Shown here: positions 8,352-16,343 of the stretch, in pieces
Position numbering within the stretch: the stretch's first letter is position 1
Layout of the letters: every line of letters begins with the position of its first letter
Source of the DNA: JALCSJ01 sp036788835
Lineage (GTDB): Bacteria; Bacillota; Negativicutes; Acidaminococcales; Acidaminococcaceae
Direction: 5' to 3'
NCBI GenBank assembly: GCA_036788835.1
Contig: DAIQMR010000017.1
Coordinates: 1 to 49,239, forward strand
Length of the DNA stretch: 49,239 bases
Translations under genes and position numbers: made by a program
Notes under the pieces: generated by a model
The model's database searches: none
The model's input: the letters and a program-made list of their open reading frames with translations, nothing else
What the model was told of the DNA's origin: nothing

Positions 8352-9137
8352 TTATTTAGCTGCTTCTCCGAACCATTTCTTGTATATTTTATCATAGGTT
8401 CCGTCTTTTTTCAGATCATCCAATGCCTTGTCCAAATCCTTAGCCAAAGCTTCGTTCTTTTTGGCAGTAGCAATGCCGTAATCTTCAGAGGTCAATGTTT
8501 TGCCCACAATTTTAGCATAAGCATTCTTACCGCTTTGCTGGAGGAAATATTCCTCAACAGGCTTGTCTCCAATAACAGCATCTACAGCCTTATTCTTCAG
8601 CTCCAAGCAAGCTTCGTTGTTCGTATTAAAGGAAGTAATCACCGCATCTTTAATCTTGGCAGCTTCCATGGCACCGGTAGTCCCAATTTGCACAGCAATC
8701 TTTTTACCTACCAAATCTTTTACGTCTTTCACAGTTGTATTATCTTTAGCCACAACAATGGAAAGGCCGGATTTATAATAGGACTTGGTGAAATTAACTT
8801 TTTTCTTTCTCTCTTCGGTAATAGTCATACCGGCAATTGCCACATCAATGTTTTTTGCTTCCAGAGCAGGTATCAAGGCATCAAATCCCATATTGCGGAT
8901 AGTGCATTTTTCATAGCCCAATTTTTTGGACATGGCCTGAATCAATTCCATATCAAAACCGGTAAATTCACTGGAACCGGCCTTTTGAAATTCAAAAGGT
9001 GCAAAAGCCGGTTCTGTGCCAACAACCAATTCTTTTTTGGCACTCTTGGCTCCGGTTGCTTCTTGGGACTTGCCACCACACCCTATACACATACCTGCGA
9101 ACAACACACACACAACAAACAGCATAAACTTTTTCAT
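8352..9137 (-). CDS. Amino-acid ABC transporter substrate-binding lipoprotein
   Basis: A ~261-residue SBP_bac_3-family protein. The N-terminus has a lipoprotein signal with Cys near residue 20 (MCIGCGG). The mature part starts with the typical VVGTEPAFAPFEFQ and carries FTGFDMELI and GMTITEERKKKVNFT, the family signatures of polar amino-acid binding proteins (glutamine/cystine/arginine type). No permease or ATPase gene is adjacent, so it is an orphan that must use a transporter encoded elsewhere. A paralogue of the same size lies at 28136-28924. The ATG at 9137 follows GAGGGGG; a GTG one codon upstream is possible. Confidence 0.92.
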   Translation of the reverse strand: MKKFMLFVVCVLFAGMCIGCGGKSQEATGAKSAKKELVVGTEPAFAPFEFQKAGSSEFTGFDMELIQAMSKKLGYEKCTIRNMGFDALIPALEAKNIDVAIAGMTITEERKKKVNFTKSYYKSGLSIVVAKDNTTVKDVKDLVGKKIAVQIGTTGAMEAAKIKDAVITSFNTNNEACLELKNKAVDAVIGDKPVEEYFLQQSGKNAYAKIVGKTLTSEDYGIATAKKNEALAKDLDKALDDLKKDGTYDKIYKKWFGEAAK

Positions 9138-9315
9138 CACAATTACCCCCTCAGATATCTCTCTTGTATATTTATAGGAAACTTTTGCATAATTATACTA
9201 TCGTTTATGCCATTTGTAAAGTCTAATTTTGCATATTTTTCTTTTCCGACTTTTTTACCTGAAACATGTCAAGAACATAACAACATCTGAGGGTAACGTA
9301 TGTCACTGTTCGTTA

Positions 9316-9582
9316 CTATTTCAATGCCACCAACAGTTCCTTGGCCTGTTGGACTTGTTGTATTGCTACTTCAATATAATAGACATCACGGTCTATTTTC
9401 CCTTTGGGACCCAGGTCCCGAAGATCTATGCGGGCTCCTCACCCTCCCATGGGCGGTTCGCTGGGATAGGTCCCGCTGGACATATCAATCTTTGCCTCCT
9501 TAAGAAGCAGTTTGGCCTTTTGCCATTTTTCTTTTTGTCCCAATTCCTCAAAAACCATGCTTTTCTTTGTAAAAAATCCCAT
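9316..9582 (-). CDS. Small protein with in-frame UGA: candidate selenoprotein
   Basis: An ATG at 9582 behind a perfect AGGAGGTGG site opens MGFFTKKSMVFEELGQ..., a predicted helical start, reaching SEPPMGG at codon 47. Codon 48 is TGA (9439-9441). The frame then continues without a stop through GARIDLRDLGPKGKIDRD and VYYIEVAI to a TAG at 9316-9318, for 88 residues if UGA is read as selenocysteine. The reading frame, charge pattern and a final amphipathic helix (QQVQQAKELLVALK) continue on both sides, which argues against random read-through. A hairpin meeting bacterial SECIS rules lies downstream of the UGA. The alternative is a nonsense mutation of a Cys (TGC/TGT) or Trp (TGG) codon. No known family was recognised. 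Confidence 0.6.
9402..9423 (-). promoter_or_regulatory. Candidate bacterial SECIS hairpin
   Basis: On the minus strand, GGGAC (9415-9419), loop CUGG (9411-9414) and GUCCC (9406-9410) form a perfect stem, extended past one C.A mismatch by CUU/AAG. The loop starts 24 nt after the UGA at 9439-9441 and carries two G residues. Bacterial SECIS elements recruit SelB and generally sit about 16-37 nt after the UGA with a short G-containing loop, so spacing and shape fit. Confidence 0.55.
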
Positions 9583-9694
9583 TGTACCACCTCCTGTTAC
9601 TTTGTATTATACCACTAAAAACAAGGTTTTGTTGACTTATAAAGAACGAAAAGAGTAAAATACTAATAAGGAATGGAAAGGATGGGATGATGAT

Positions 9695-10393
9695 ATGACA
9701 TTAGCCAAGAAACATTTTACTAGTATTGTCACGTCGCTTTTGCTTGTATTTTGCTCCTTGTCAGTATGCGCTGCAGCCGGCAAAAGCAGCAATGTCTGGA
9801 AGGATGCGAAAGGCTCCTACGCAGAGGAGTCCAGTGCTCAGTACACCAATAGCAGATTGCAGCTAAAGCCTCTGGGGAACAGTTGTGTGCTCTACGATTT
9901 TAATGTTATGAAAGGCAGTGAAAAAGAGCAGACGGCTGACAATTTCAGTGTAGCCGGTGTCTTCCTTATTGGAGATAATGGTGTCGGCAAGGGTACTCTG
10001 CTTAAGGGGGAAAAAGAGGTAACGTTAACTTTCAAAAAAGACGGGGATAAAGTGCTTGTGACCCAAGAGGGCAAATTAGCCCTATCAGTGAAAGGGACTT
10101 ATCTTTTCGGAAACAAATCTGTAGATGTCTCCCCCAATTCTGCTGTAGCAATTCTGGAGCATCTTGCCCCTGTCACCACCAGTCTTAATAAATACAATCG
10201 GCCTTACAAGCTTGAGTATTCGGAGGAAAGGAAAAACGGTAATCTCGTTGAGGTGAAAGCTATTAATACAAAGAGTAAAACTATGTTTGCCAGATTTCTC
10301 ATTGCCAATGACCTGAGTGCCGTCTATAGGCAAGATAATGAAAAGGCTGTTCCCCTTCTCATTTACGGCACAGACAGCAACCCAAAGGGTTAA
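9695..10393 (+). CDS. Secreted hypothetical protein
   Basis: A 232-residue protein with a clear Sec signal peptide (hydrophobic TSLLLVFCSLSVCAAA, cleavage near residue 28). The mature part is hydrophilic and probably beta-rich, with no motif I recognise. GGAAAGGATGGG precedes the ATG. It stands alone, divergent from the candidate selenoprotein. Its location should be the periplasm; function unknown. Confidence 0.8.
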   Translation: MTLAKKHFTSIVTSLLLVFCSLSVCAAAGKSSNVWKDAKGSYAEESSAQYTNSRLQLKPLGNSCVLYDFNVMKGSEKEQTADNFSVAGVFLIGDNGVGKGTLLKGEKEVTLTFKKDGDKVLVTQEGKLALSVKGTYLFGNKSVDVSPNSAVAILEHLAPVTTSLNKYNRPYKLEYSEERKNGNLVEVKAINTKSKTMFARFLIANDLSAVYRQDNEKAVPLLIYGTDSNPKG

Positions 10394-10479
10394 GATAACA
10401 AAGATAACAAGCTTGAATCTCCCATTCAAGCGGGAGAGCTCCTGCCGAAGTTAAGATAACAAAGATAACAAGCTTGAGC
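10389..10479 (+). repeat. Direct repeat pair downstream of the secreted protein
   Basis: GTTAAGATAACAAAGATAAC plus the following CAAGCTTGA occurs at about 10389-10417 and again at about 10451-10479. Between them is the small hairpin CTTGAAT/ATTCAAG. This is probably duplicated mobile-element debris, as a palindromic repeat copy follows at once. Confidence 0.6.
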
Positions 10480-10482
10480 CTC

Positions 10483-10523
10483 CCCCGACTGAAGTCACGA
10501 GTGCGCGGCGTGTAAGAGCATCA
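10483..10523. repeat. Dispersed palindromic repeat, copy 3 (partial)
   Basis: CGACTGAAGTCACGAGTG and the downstream CGGCGTGTAAGAGCATCAC match the copies at 5198 and 24493, but the A-rich left part is missing. Confidence 0.65.
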
Positions 10524-10529
10524 CACAAT

Positions 10530-10565
10530 AAAAGAAACGTTTCCTTTGTGGGAAACGTTTCTTTT
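10530..10565. terminator. Bidirectional terminator
   Basis: Perfect 15-bp stem AAAAGAAACGTTTCC / GGAAACGTTTCTTTT with a six-base loop, between the converging secreted-protein gene and the dhaK operon. Confidence 0.9.
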
Positions 10566-10612
10566 GCTTTGCTTAATATAAAACATTGTAAACGGACAGA
10601 GAAAAGCAGGCC

Positions 10613-10939
10613 TTAGTTTTTTTCTTCGTACAATTCAATAATGGCGTCGTCTTTGACAATAAAAGCCAGCCGCACTTTATCGCCCAATTTTTCCGGTCCG
10701 AAAATTACTCGGTCTGCGTCCTTCACATATGGGTCCAAATTGTCTACCTTGTAGGCCACATGAAACTGCTTTGACAGGATTTCCGGGAAAGGGCTGCCTT
10801 CCTCAAATTTCAAATATTCTATTTTATAGTCATAGGCATCAGTGCTTTCATTTACCCAGAAATGACCCCATTCGTTATAAACCATATTAGGTTTCTTGTT
10901 CACTACGGGAATTCCTATGTGCATATATTCTGCGCTCAT
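10613..10939 (-). CDS. VOC-like small protein of the dha operon
   Basis: A 108-residue protein (MSAEYMHIGIPVVNKK...) with the beta-alpha-beta pattern and HIGIPV/HVAYKVDNL/AFIVKDDAIIELYE segments typical of vicinal-oxygen-chelate (glyoxalase-like) folds. Metal-ligand residues cannot be assigned with certainty. It begins 9 bp after dhaK and is the last gene of the operon, so a role in the same ketose or aldose pathway (isomerase, epimerase or detoxification) is likely but unproven. Confidence 0.7.
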   Translation of the reverse strand: MSAEYMHIGIPVVNKKPNMVYNEWGHFWVNESTDAYDYKIEYLKFEEGSPFPEILSKQFHVAYKVDNLDPYVKDADRVIFGPEKLGDKVRLAFIVKDDAIIELYEEKN

Positions 10940-10948
10940 AATATCCTC

Positions 10949-11944
10949 CTATTCGTGGAAAAATACTGGTGTATGGGCCGGTGTCTTCCATAGCTTCAGC
11001 ATCTCAGCATCCCATTTGGCAATATTCATTTGGAAGCCGGCGGCTTCCTGTACCGTAAGAACTTCTCCTACCATACTGGCTACTACTTCAACGCCCAGGT
11101 TCTTGAGATATTTTTCCGTATCGTTAAACAGCACCAGCATCTCCATCATAGTGGTAGCGCCACAACCATTAATCATAACAAAAGCTTTGTCCCCGCTCTT
11201 CAAGCCCAGATGTTCCACCAGTTTCGGTGCCACTGCAGCCACAGTATCCTTGGAAGACATCATCTTCACACGGACTCCGCCGCCCTCGCCATGCTGTCCT
11301 GCACCGATTTCCATTTGGTCTGTTTCACCCAGATTGCCAAAGGACATACCATTCTGAGGATGAGTGGCATCAGTGGATTTAATGGTAATAGAAGCCATGT
11401 TGTCAGCATAACGCTGTGCTATAGCCGCCACTTCTTCCAGAGACTTGCCTGCTCTGGCTGCTGCCGCCGCAATATGGTACATGGGAACTGCCCCGGCCAG
11501 ACCACGCTTATTGTCCTCGCCCTTGGGGTCATATTTAATTTCTTCCCCGGTAATAACCTGCTTAACATTCAGGCCGGCTTTCCGGGCCATTTTCATGGCC
11601 ATTTTACCTGCCAGTTGGTCACCGGCATAATTCAAGGTCAGCAGTAAAATTCCGTGTCCTTTATCAGCTTCTTTCAATGCTTCGAAAACCAAGGCCCCAT
11701 TAGGTGCCGCAAAAACATCACCATCTACCTGAATATCCAGCATGCCTTTGCCCACGAAGCCTTTCTGAGCAGGTTCGTGTCCTGTGCCGCCGTAGGTAAC
11801 AATAGTGACACGGTCAGCATTTTTCAGGTCTTTACTGGTAATGATGTGGCCATTTACTTCCACCACATCGGAAAAGGCCAGAGCAAACCCTGCCAGCATT
11901 TCATCGGTAACTGTTTCAGGACTGTTGATAAATTTCTTCATCAT
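10949..11944 (-). CDS. dhaK: Dihydroxyacetone kinase, substrate-binding subunit
   Basis: A 331-residue DhaK subunit that binds a short ketose covalently as a hemiaminal. YGGTGHEPAQ (His at about 56) and IGAGQHGEGG (His at about 215, the residue that normally forms the covalent bond) are both present. It acts with DhaL, the adjacent upstream gene; together they phosphorylate dihydroxyacetone or a related ketose. The longer in-frame extension to 12028 overlaps dhaL and lacks a ribosome site; GGAGGTGGAG lies just before 11944. No DhaM (PTS phosphodonor) is in the window, so the phosphate donor may be ATP or a DhaM encoded elsewhere. Confidence 0.93.
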   Translation of the reverse strand: MMKKFINSPETVTDEMLAGFALAFSDVVEVNGHIITSKDLKNADRVTIVTYGGTGHEPAQKGFVGKGMLDIQVDGDVFAAPNGALVFEALKEADKGHGILLLTLNYAGDQLAGKMAMKMARKAGLNVKQVITGEEIKYDPKGEDNKRGLAGAVPMYHIAAAAARAGKSLEEVAAIAQRYADNMASITIKSTDATHPQNGMSFGNLGETDQMEIGAGQHGEGGGVRVKMMSSKDTVAAVAPKLVEHLGLKSGDKAFVMINGCGATTMMEMLVLFNDTEKYLKNLGVEVVASMVGEVLTVQEAAGFQMNIAKWDAEMLKLWKTPAHTPVFFHE

Positions 11945-11975
11945 TTCTCTCCACCTCCATGAATTAATAAACCTT

Positions 11976-12581
11976 CTATTTTTTTGCCAAACCACGGAAA
12001 AACCTGGCCATGGACATAGCACCTGCATCAGGCGTTCCTATTGTCTTCTCCCCATAGCTCTTGGCTCTTCCGTATTTTGACACAAATGCCTTAGTAGCTT
12101 CTGCTCCCTGTTCCGCCGCTTCGGCAGCCTTAGTGAACAGTGCAGTCTCATCTCCCTCACAAACAGCGATGGCCTCGCTGGCAGGAATTAGTGCATCCAT
12201 CATTGTTTTATCGCCTTGCTTGGCTCCGGAAATATCTTCCAAGGCATCATAGGCCTTGGCAAACATGGCCTTAATCCCTGCTATATCCACTGTGGCACTA
12301 GCCGGCGCTGCCTCCTGCAATCCATCTAACCAAGTATTCCACAAAGGTACGGCACTGCCACCGTTCAGCATCATAACTGCCGTTGCCACATCGTCCAGCA
12401 TTTCTTTAATATTGCCTTGAGATGTTTCTGCCGCACCGCGAATGGCCTTGGCTATTTTGGTCATAGTCAGCCCGTGGTCAGCATCGCCGAATTTGGCATC
12501 AATATCCGTCAACTCCTGCTCGGCAGCAATAACTTCATCGCTGGCATGCATTAGTCTGGCGGCAAGCTCTGTTTTTTTCAT
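11976..12581 (-). CDS. dhaL: Dihydroxyacetone kinase, nucleotide-binding subunit
   Basis: A 201-residue all-helical DhaL subunit with the Mg/ADP-binding motif KFGDADHG (30-37), which holds the bound nucleotide that donates phosphate to the substrate on DhaK. The start overlaps the aldolase stop by 4 bp (ATGA) and dhaK follows after 31 bp, so aldolase-dhaL-dhaK-VOC is one transcription unit and probably translationally coupled. Confidence 0.93.
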   Translation of the reverse strand: MKKTELAARLMHASDEVIAAEQELTDIDAKFGDADHGLTMTKIAKAIRGAAETSQGNIKEMLDDVATAVMMLNGGSAVPLWNTWLDGLQEAAPASATVDIAGIKAMFAKAYDALEDISGAKQGDKTMMDALIPASEAIAVCEGDETALFTKAAEAAEQGAEATKAFVSKYGRAKSYGEKTIGTPDAGAMSMARFFRGLAKK

Positions 12582-13429
12582 TGTCCGTCACCTTCTCCGC
12601 ACTTGTGGCACAGCAGTACCTTGTAATAATGCTCCAGTACTTCTGCCATGGCCTTATCCCCGGTCTTCAACAGCTTCAGCCAATTGTCCGGCTGTTCTGC
12701 GTAAACACTCTTCAAGGCAGCCGTAATAAAGTCAGTATAGAGATTCACCTTGGTAATACCATTAAGAGCGCACTTCCCCAGATTATCATCCCCGGTTCCG
12801 GACCCCCCATGAAGTACCAATGGTATGGACAATGCCCTGTGGAGTTCCTCTAACCGCGGAAAATTCAGCTTGGGAGTCCCCTTATACTTCCCATGGGAGG
12901 TCCCGATAGAGACGGCCAGTGAATCCACTCCTGTTTCCCGGACAAACCGTACTGCGTCAGCTACTTCCGTATAAATATTACCCGACAAAACATGGGGGCC
13001 AGCCTCATCTTCTGAGCCCACATGCCCCAGCTCTGCCTCCACCGGCACATGATGCCTGTGAGCATACTCTGTGACCTCCTTTGTCCGGCGAATATTTTCC
13101 TCCAATTCACAGGCTGAAGCATCCACCATTACAGAGGTGAAACCTGCAGCAACAGACTCTTTAATCACGTCCATTTGTACACCGTGATCCAGATGGAGTG
13201 CTACCGGCACCCCTGCCTCAGCAGCATAGAACTTACCCAGGTCAGCCGCTTCTTTCACACTCATCTGTGCCAAATGCACTTCCGCAAAACTCAGGATAAT
13301 GGGACAGTTAAGTCTCTCTGCAGTCCGGACAAAAATCCGGGCGGAATTGGAATCCACAAAATCGGGAGAAGGAATGGCATAATTGTTCATTAGGGCATCC
13401 TGCAACATTTTTTCTGAAGAAACAAGCAT
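12578..13429 (-). CDS. Class II (zinc) ketose-bisphosphate aldolase
   Basis: A 283-residue fructose-/tagatose-bisphosphate-aldolase-family protein. Zinc and active-site motifs are visible: ALHLDHG (~77-83), EAELGHVG, SIGTSHGKY and VLHGGSGTG. Members split a ketose phosphate into dihydroxyacetone phosphate and an aldehyde. Being first in an operon with dhaL and dhaK, it probably shares a ketose pathway rather than serving glycolysis. Exact substrate (FBP, tagatose-BP or another) unknown. The C-terminus ends in an unusual CHKCGEGDGQ tail. Confidence 0.88.
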   Translation of the reverse strand: MLVSSEKMLQDALMNNYAIPSPDFVDSNSARIFVRTAERLNCPIILSFAEVHLAQMSVKEAADLGKFYAAEAGVPVALHLDHGVQMDVIKESVAAGFTSVMVDASACELEENIRRTKEVTEYAHRHHVPVEAELGHVGSEDEAGPHVLSGNIYTEVADAVRFVRETGVDSLAVSIGTSHGKYKGTPKLNFPRLEELHRALSIPLVLHGGSGTGDDNLGKCALNGITKVNLYTDFITAALKSVYAEQPDNWLKLLKTGDKAMAEVLEHYYKVLLCHKCGEGDGQ

Positions 13430-13446
13430 GAAACCCGCCTCCTTAT

Positions 13447-14940
13447 TTACCTTTTCAACAAGCCGAAAATACTTCTGGTAAAAGCATTGACCGCACGCCG
13501 TTCCAGGGAATCCACCGTCTTGTCCAACATTTTATCAGCGAAGCTCTTGGGCTGACGGGCAGCGGCCCTTTGGGCAGCAGCGGCTGCTTTCGCCTCTTCT
13601 TTCAGTTGTGCGGCCTGTTCTGCGGCAGCAGCTGCCTGTTCGTCTGCCGCCTTTATCTTCTCATTCTGAGCGGTTAATATCTCGAAAGCTGATTGCCTAT
13701 CCACGGCAGGTTCGTATTTGCCATACAAAATACTGCCTTTAATTACCTTGTCCCGGGCAGCATCATCAGCTGCGCCCATACTGCTCATAGGCGGCAAAAT
13801 TTTGGCTATTTGCACAACAGTTGGTACGCCTTTTTCGTCCAGAAAAGAGGTCAAAGCCTCCCCTGTTCCCAGCTCACAAATGGCGTCCTCTGTTTTAAAA
13901 GCCTTATTGGGTCTGAAGCTCACTGCCGCCGCCTTAATAGATTTCTGCTCGGCAGGTGTATAGCCTCGCAAAGCATGCTGCACTCTATTTCCCAACTGAG
14001 CCAAAACATCATCAGGCAAATCGGAAGGGTTCTGAGTGATGAAATAAACCCCTACCCCCTTGGAACGAATCAACTTCACAACCTGGACAACCTTGTCTAC
14101 CACTACCTTAGGCGCATCTGTAAACAATAAATGAGCTTCGTCAAAGAAAAAAGCCATCTTAGGTTTGTCAAGGTCTCCCACTTCTGGCATTACTTCAAAA
14201 AGTTCGTTCAACAACCATAGCATAAATGTTGAATACAATAGCGGATGCTTGTACAGCTCCACGCAATGAAGAATATTCACAGTGCCGTGACCATTCTCAT
14301 CTCTGCCAAACCAGTCCTGAATATTCAAGGCCGGTTCACCGAAAAAGCTATCTCCCCCTTCATCCTCCAAGGCCAGAAGGGAACGCAGAATGGCTCCTGC
14401 ACTTTGTTTGCTCACATTACCATAAGTGGTGGTGAGTTCCTTGCCGTGGCCTCCCACATATTGCACCATGGCCCGCAAATCTTTCAAATCCAGCAACAGC
14501 AGCTTTTGATCATCTGCCACCCGGAAAACTATATTCAGGACACCCTCCTGAACATCAGTGAGTCCCATCAGCCTGCTCAGTAGCAAGGGCCCCATGTCAG
14601 AAACTGTGGTCCGTACAGGATGGCCCTTTTGTCCGAAAACATCCCAAAATTCCACCGGGTATGCATGAAAGTCAAAATCACTAATGCCCATTTTGGTCAG
14701 CCGGGCCTGAAGCTTGTCATTGGCCGTGCCGGGCAAACATGTCCCGGAAATATCCCCTTTAATATCTGCCAAAAACACAGGGACTCCCATATCACTAAGA
14801 GATTCAGCCATTACTTTCAAGGTAATGGTTTTACCTGTTCCGGTGGCCCCGGCAATCAGACCGTGCCTATTAACCATCTCGGGCAAGATGTACACATAGT
14901 CCTCACCCTTACCCATCAAAATCTTTTTATCCCTGTACAT
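13447..14940 (-). CDS. HerA/YjgR-type (DUF853) ATPase
   Basis: A 497-residue P-loop ATPase of the HerA-FtsK superfamily, resembling E. coli YjgR. Walker A GATGTGKT (31-38), Walker B AFFFDEAHLLF (~265-275), then the conserved VYFITQNPSDLPDDVLAQLGNRVQHALRG sensor region (given here only as its position, ~300-330). A long Ala/Lys/Gln coiled coil (~415-470) ends the protein. The cellular role is undetermined; DNA or protein translocation is proposed for the superfamily. It lies 17 bp upstream of the aldolase operon on the same strand, so could be cotranscribed. Confidence 0.88.
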   Translation of the reverse strand: MYRDKKILMGKGEDYVYILPEMVNRHGLIAGATGTGKTITLKVMAESLSDMGVPVFLADIKGDISGTCLPGTANDKLQARLTKMGISDFDFHAYPVEFWDVFGQKGHPVRTTVSDMGPLLLSRLMGLTDVQEGVLNIVFRVADDQKLLLLDLKDLRAMVQYVGGHGKELTTTYGNVSKQSAGAILRSLLALEDEGGDSFFGEPALNIQDWFGRDENGHGTVNILHCVELYKHPLLYSTFMLWLLNELFEVMPEVGDLDKPKMAFFFDEAHLLFTDAPKVVVDKVVQVVKLIRSKGVGVYFITQNPSDLPDDVLAQLGNRVQHALRGYTPAEQKSIKAAAVSFRPNKAFKTEDAICELGTGEALTSFLDEKGVPTVVQIAKILPPMSSMGAADDAARDKVIKGSILYGKYEPAVDRQSAFEILTAQNEKIKAADEQAAAAAEQAAQLKEEAKAAAAAQRAAARQPKSFADKMLDKTVDSLERRAVNAFTRSIFGLLKR

Positions 14941-15053
14941 GCTGCAACCTCCCGCTTTGCGAATTTTCAGTTATTATACTGTGTCCTGCTTTATTAATAT
15001 TATAGTCCTTTTCCAATTCCCCACGCAACTCTTTCTTTACCACTGGTCACAGT

Positions 15054-15288
15054 CCTTGCTTTGTCTCTGCTTACGTTCCTCTCTTTGCCAAGGCCTACGG
15101 NNNNNNNNNNNNNNNNNNNNNNNNNNNNNNNNNNNNNNNNNNNNNNNNNNNNNNNNNNNNNNNNNNNNNNNNNNNNNNNNNNNNNNNNNNNNNNNNNNNN
15201 GTCCTTGCTTTGTCTCTGCTTACGTTCCTCTCTTTGCCAAGGCCTACGGCCCTTGCTTTGTCTCTGCTTACGTTCCTCTCTTTGCCAA
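15054..15288. repeat. 48-bp tandem repeat broken by an assembly gap
   Basis: The unit starting CCTTGCTTTGTCTCTGCTTA appears at 15054-15100, 15203-15250 and 15251-15288 (partial), almost identical. Positions 15101-15200 are N. The unit is a multiple of three and open on both strands; on the minus strand it encodes GKERNVSRDKARAVGL repeats. No ribosome site or signal supports a protein, so I treat it as a minisatellite. True copy number is unknown. Confidence 0.9.
15101..15200. other. Assembly gap (100 N)
   Basis: Exactly 100 N. The repeats on either side are 149 bp apart, not a multiple of 48, so the gap length is a placeholder. Confidence 0.98.
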
Positions 15289-15404
15289 ATTTTACGACTC
15301 TTGCTACAAGGACAGTTGTAATTAAGTATATTTCGGTGTAAAATAAAACCATAGATTTATCATTTGATTTATCATGATAAGTTACAAAATTGAGGGAGAG
15401 GTGC

Positions 15405-16079
15405 ATGCTTATGAAAAAGTTTTTGTTATTGATGCTGACGTTGTTTATGTTAGTTCCTGCCATGGGTTTCGCCAAGGACAAAAAAGGCGGTCCCACTTAC
15501 GAAATTAAATCCGCTAAGGCAAGTATAGGTGATTTTAACGTTACCTATCCTACGATTGTTAACTACAAAGATGCCAAAGTAGCTACAAAAATTAATGAAC
15601 AGATTTTGGCAACCGTAATGAAGGATGTTATGCCTCTGACCCAATTAAAAGCTCATAATTTAGCCAAATATAACGGCGCAGGCACCGTTAATTACGAAGT
15701 AACCTGCAATACCTATGGACTTTTAAGCATCGTTTTAACTAATGTTGTTAAATTAAAGGATGACAAGGGCAACGTAGAAACCATTTTGGACAAACAAGGC
15801 CTGAACTATACAAATACCGGTGACGCCTTCACTTCTAAAGACCTTTCCAAAATATATCGCAATTTAAAGGCCGGTGATCCTTTCTCCATTGAAAACATTA
15901 CCACTAAATTGGCTTCTGCGCAAAGAGCCAGCGCGATAAAAACCGGTAATAAATTTAAGGGGTTCAAAGAAAAAGACACTTACAATTACTATATGGACAA
16001 CAAAACTAATCTCTATTTGATTCTGGACGGCTACGAAATGGGTTCCGAAACTATGGCTCCGCAGGTTTTGGCTTTGTAA
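15405..16079 (+). CDS. Secreted DUF3298/RsiV-like protein
   Basis: A ~224-residue exported protein: signal peptide (MKKFLLLMLTLFMLVPAMGFA), then YEIKSAKASIGDFNVTYPTI and a C-terminal half with the FTSKDLSKIYRN...FYLILDGYEM-like pattern of DUF3298/DUF4163 domains, which occur in the PdaC deacetylase and in RsiV. No enzyme or anti-sigma domain is attached. GAGGGAGAGG precedes two possible starts, 15405 and 15411. It probably sits in the periplasm; ligand or function unknown. A strong terminator follows. Confidence 0.75.
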   Translation: MLMKKFLLLMLTLFMLVPAMGFAKDKKGGPTYEIKSAKASIGDFNVTYPTIVNYKDAKVATKINEQILATVMKDVMPLTQLKAHNLAKYNGAGTVNYEVTCNTYGLLSIVLTNVVKLKDDKGNVETILDKQGLNYTNTGDAFTSKDLSKIYRNLKAGDPFSIENITTKLASAQRASAIKTGNKFKGFKEKDTYNYYMDNKTNLYLILDGYEMGSETMAPQVLAL

Positions 16080-16109
16080 AAATAAACAATAACAAAAATA
16101 GTAAAGTAA

Positions 16110-16140
16110 AAAATGCTATCCCTCTATGGGATAGCATTTT
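16110..16140 (+). terminator. Rho-independent terminator
   Basis: Perfect 13-bp stem AAAATGCTATCCC / GGGATAGCATTTT with a five-base loop. Confidence 0.9.
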
Positions 16141-16203
16141 CACTATGTAAATATGTGTGGTTAAAGTTGACAAACCTGCGTCCCCCTGTGCCCACAAAAG
16201 GAG

Positions 16204-16341
16204 GTGGCCTCACAAAGGAGTTTGTGAGGCCACGCAGATGCGAAAACAATGCCAATATTTAATTTAGGGGAAGAAATACCGGCACCGGTAAAAACTTTAG
16301 AAATGCCCTCTGTGACAAAGGAACCTGTCCCTTTTGTCACA
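16204..16341 (-). other. Structured 3' region of the autotransporter gene
   Basis: Contains a perfect 13-bp hairpin (GTGGCCTCACAAA/TTTGTGAGGCCAC, 16204-16233) and a second one (TGTGACAAA/TTTTGTCACA, 16311-16341) directly after the stop codon of the autotransporter. The stretch between them resembles 49071-49150, which follows another autotransporter end. Confidence 0.6.
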
Positions 16342-16343
16342 CT

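Noticed and set aside
8319..9290. Long plus-strand frame of 323 codons
   Set aside because: It lies opposite the binding-lipoprotein gene, has Phe/Ser/His-rich nonsense composition and no ribosome site.
9229..9618. Plus-strand frame of 129 codons across the candidate selenoprotein
   Set aside because: No ribosome site and no recognisable features; the minus strand has AGGAGGTGG and a coherent protein.
15054..15288. Tandem repeat as a CRISPR array
   Set aside because: Units are adjacent without unique spacers and no cas genes are near.
14939..15496. Repeat-encoded proteins on either strand
   Set aside because: Frames run through the N gap and arise only from the three-divisible repeat; no start signals.
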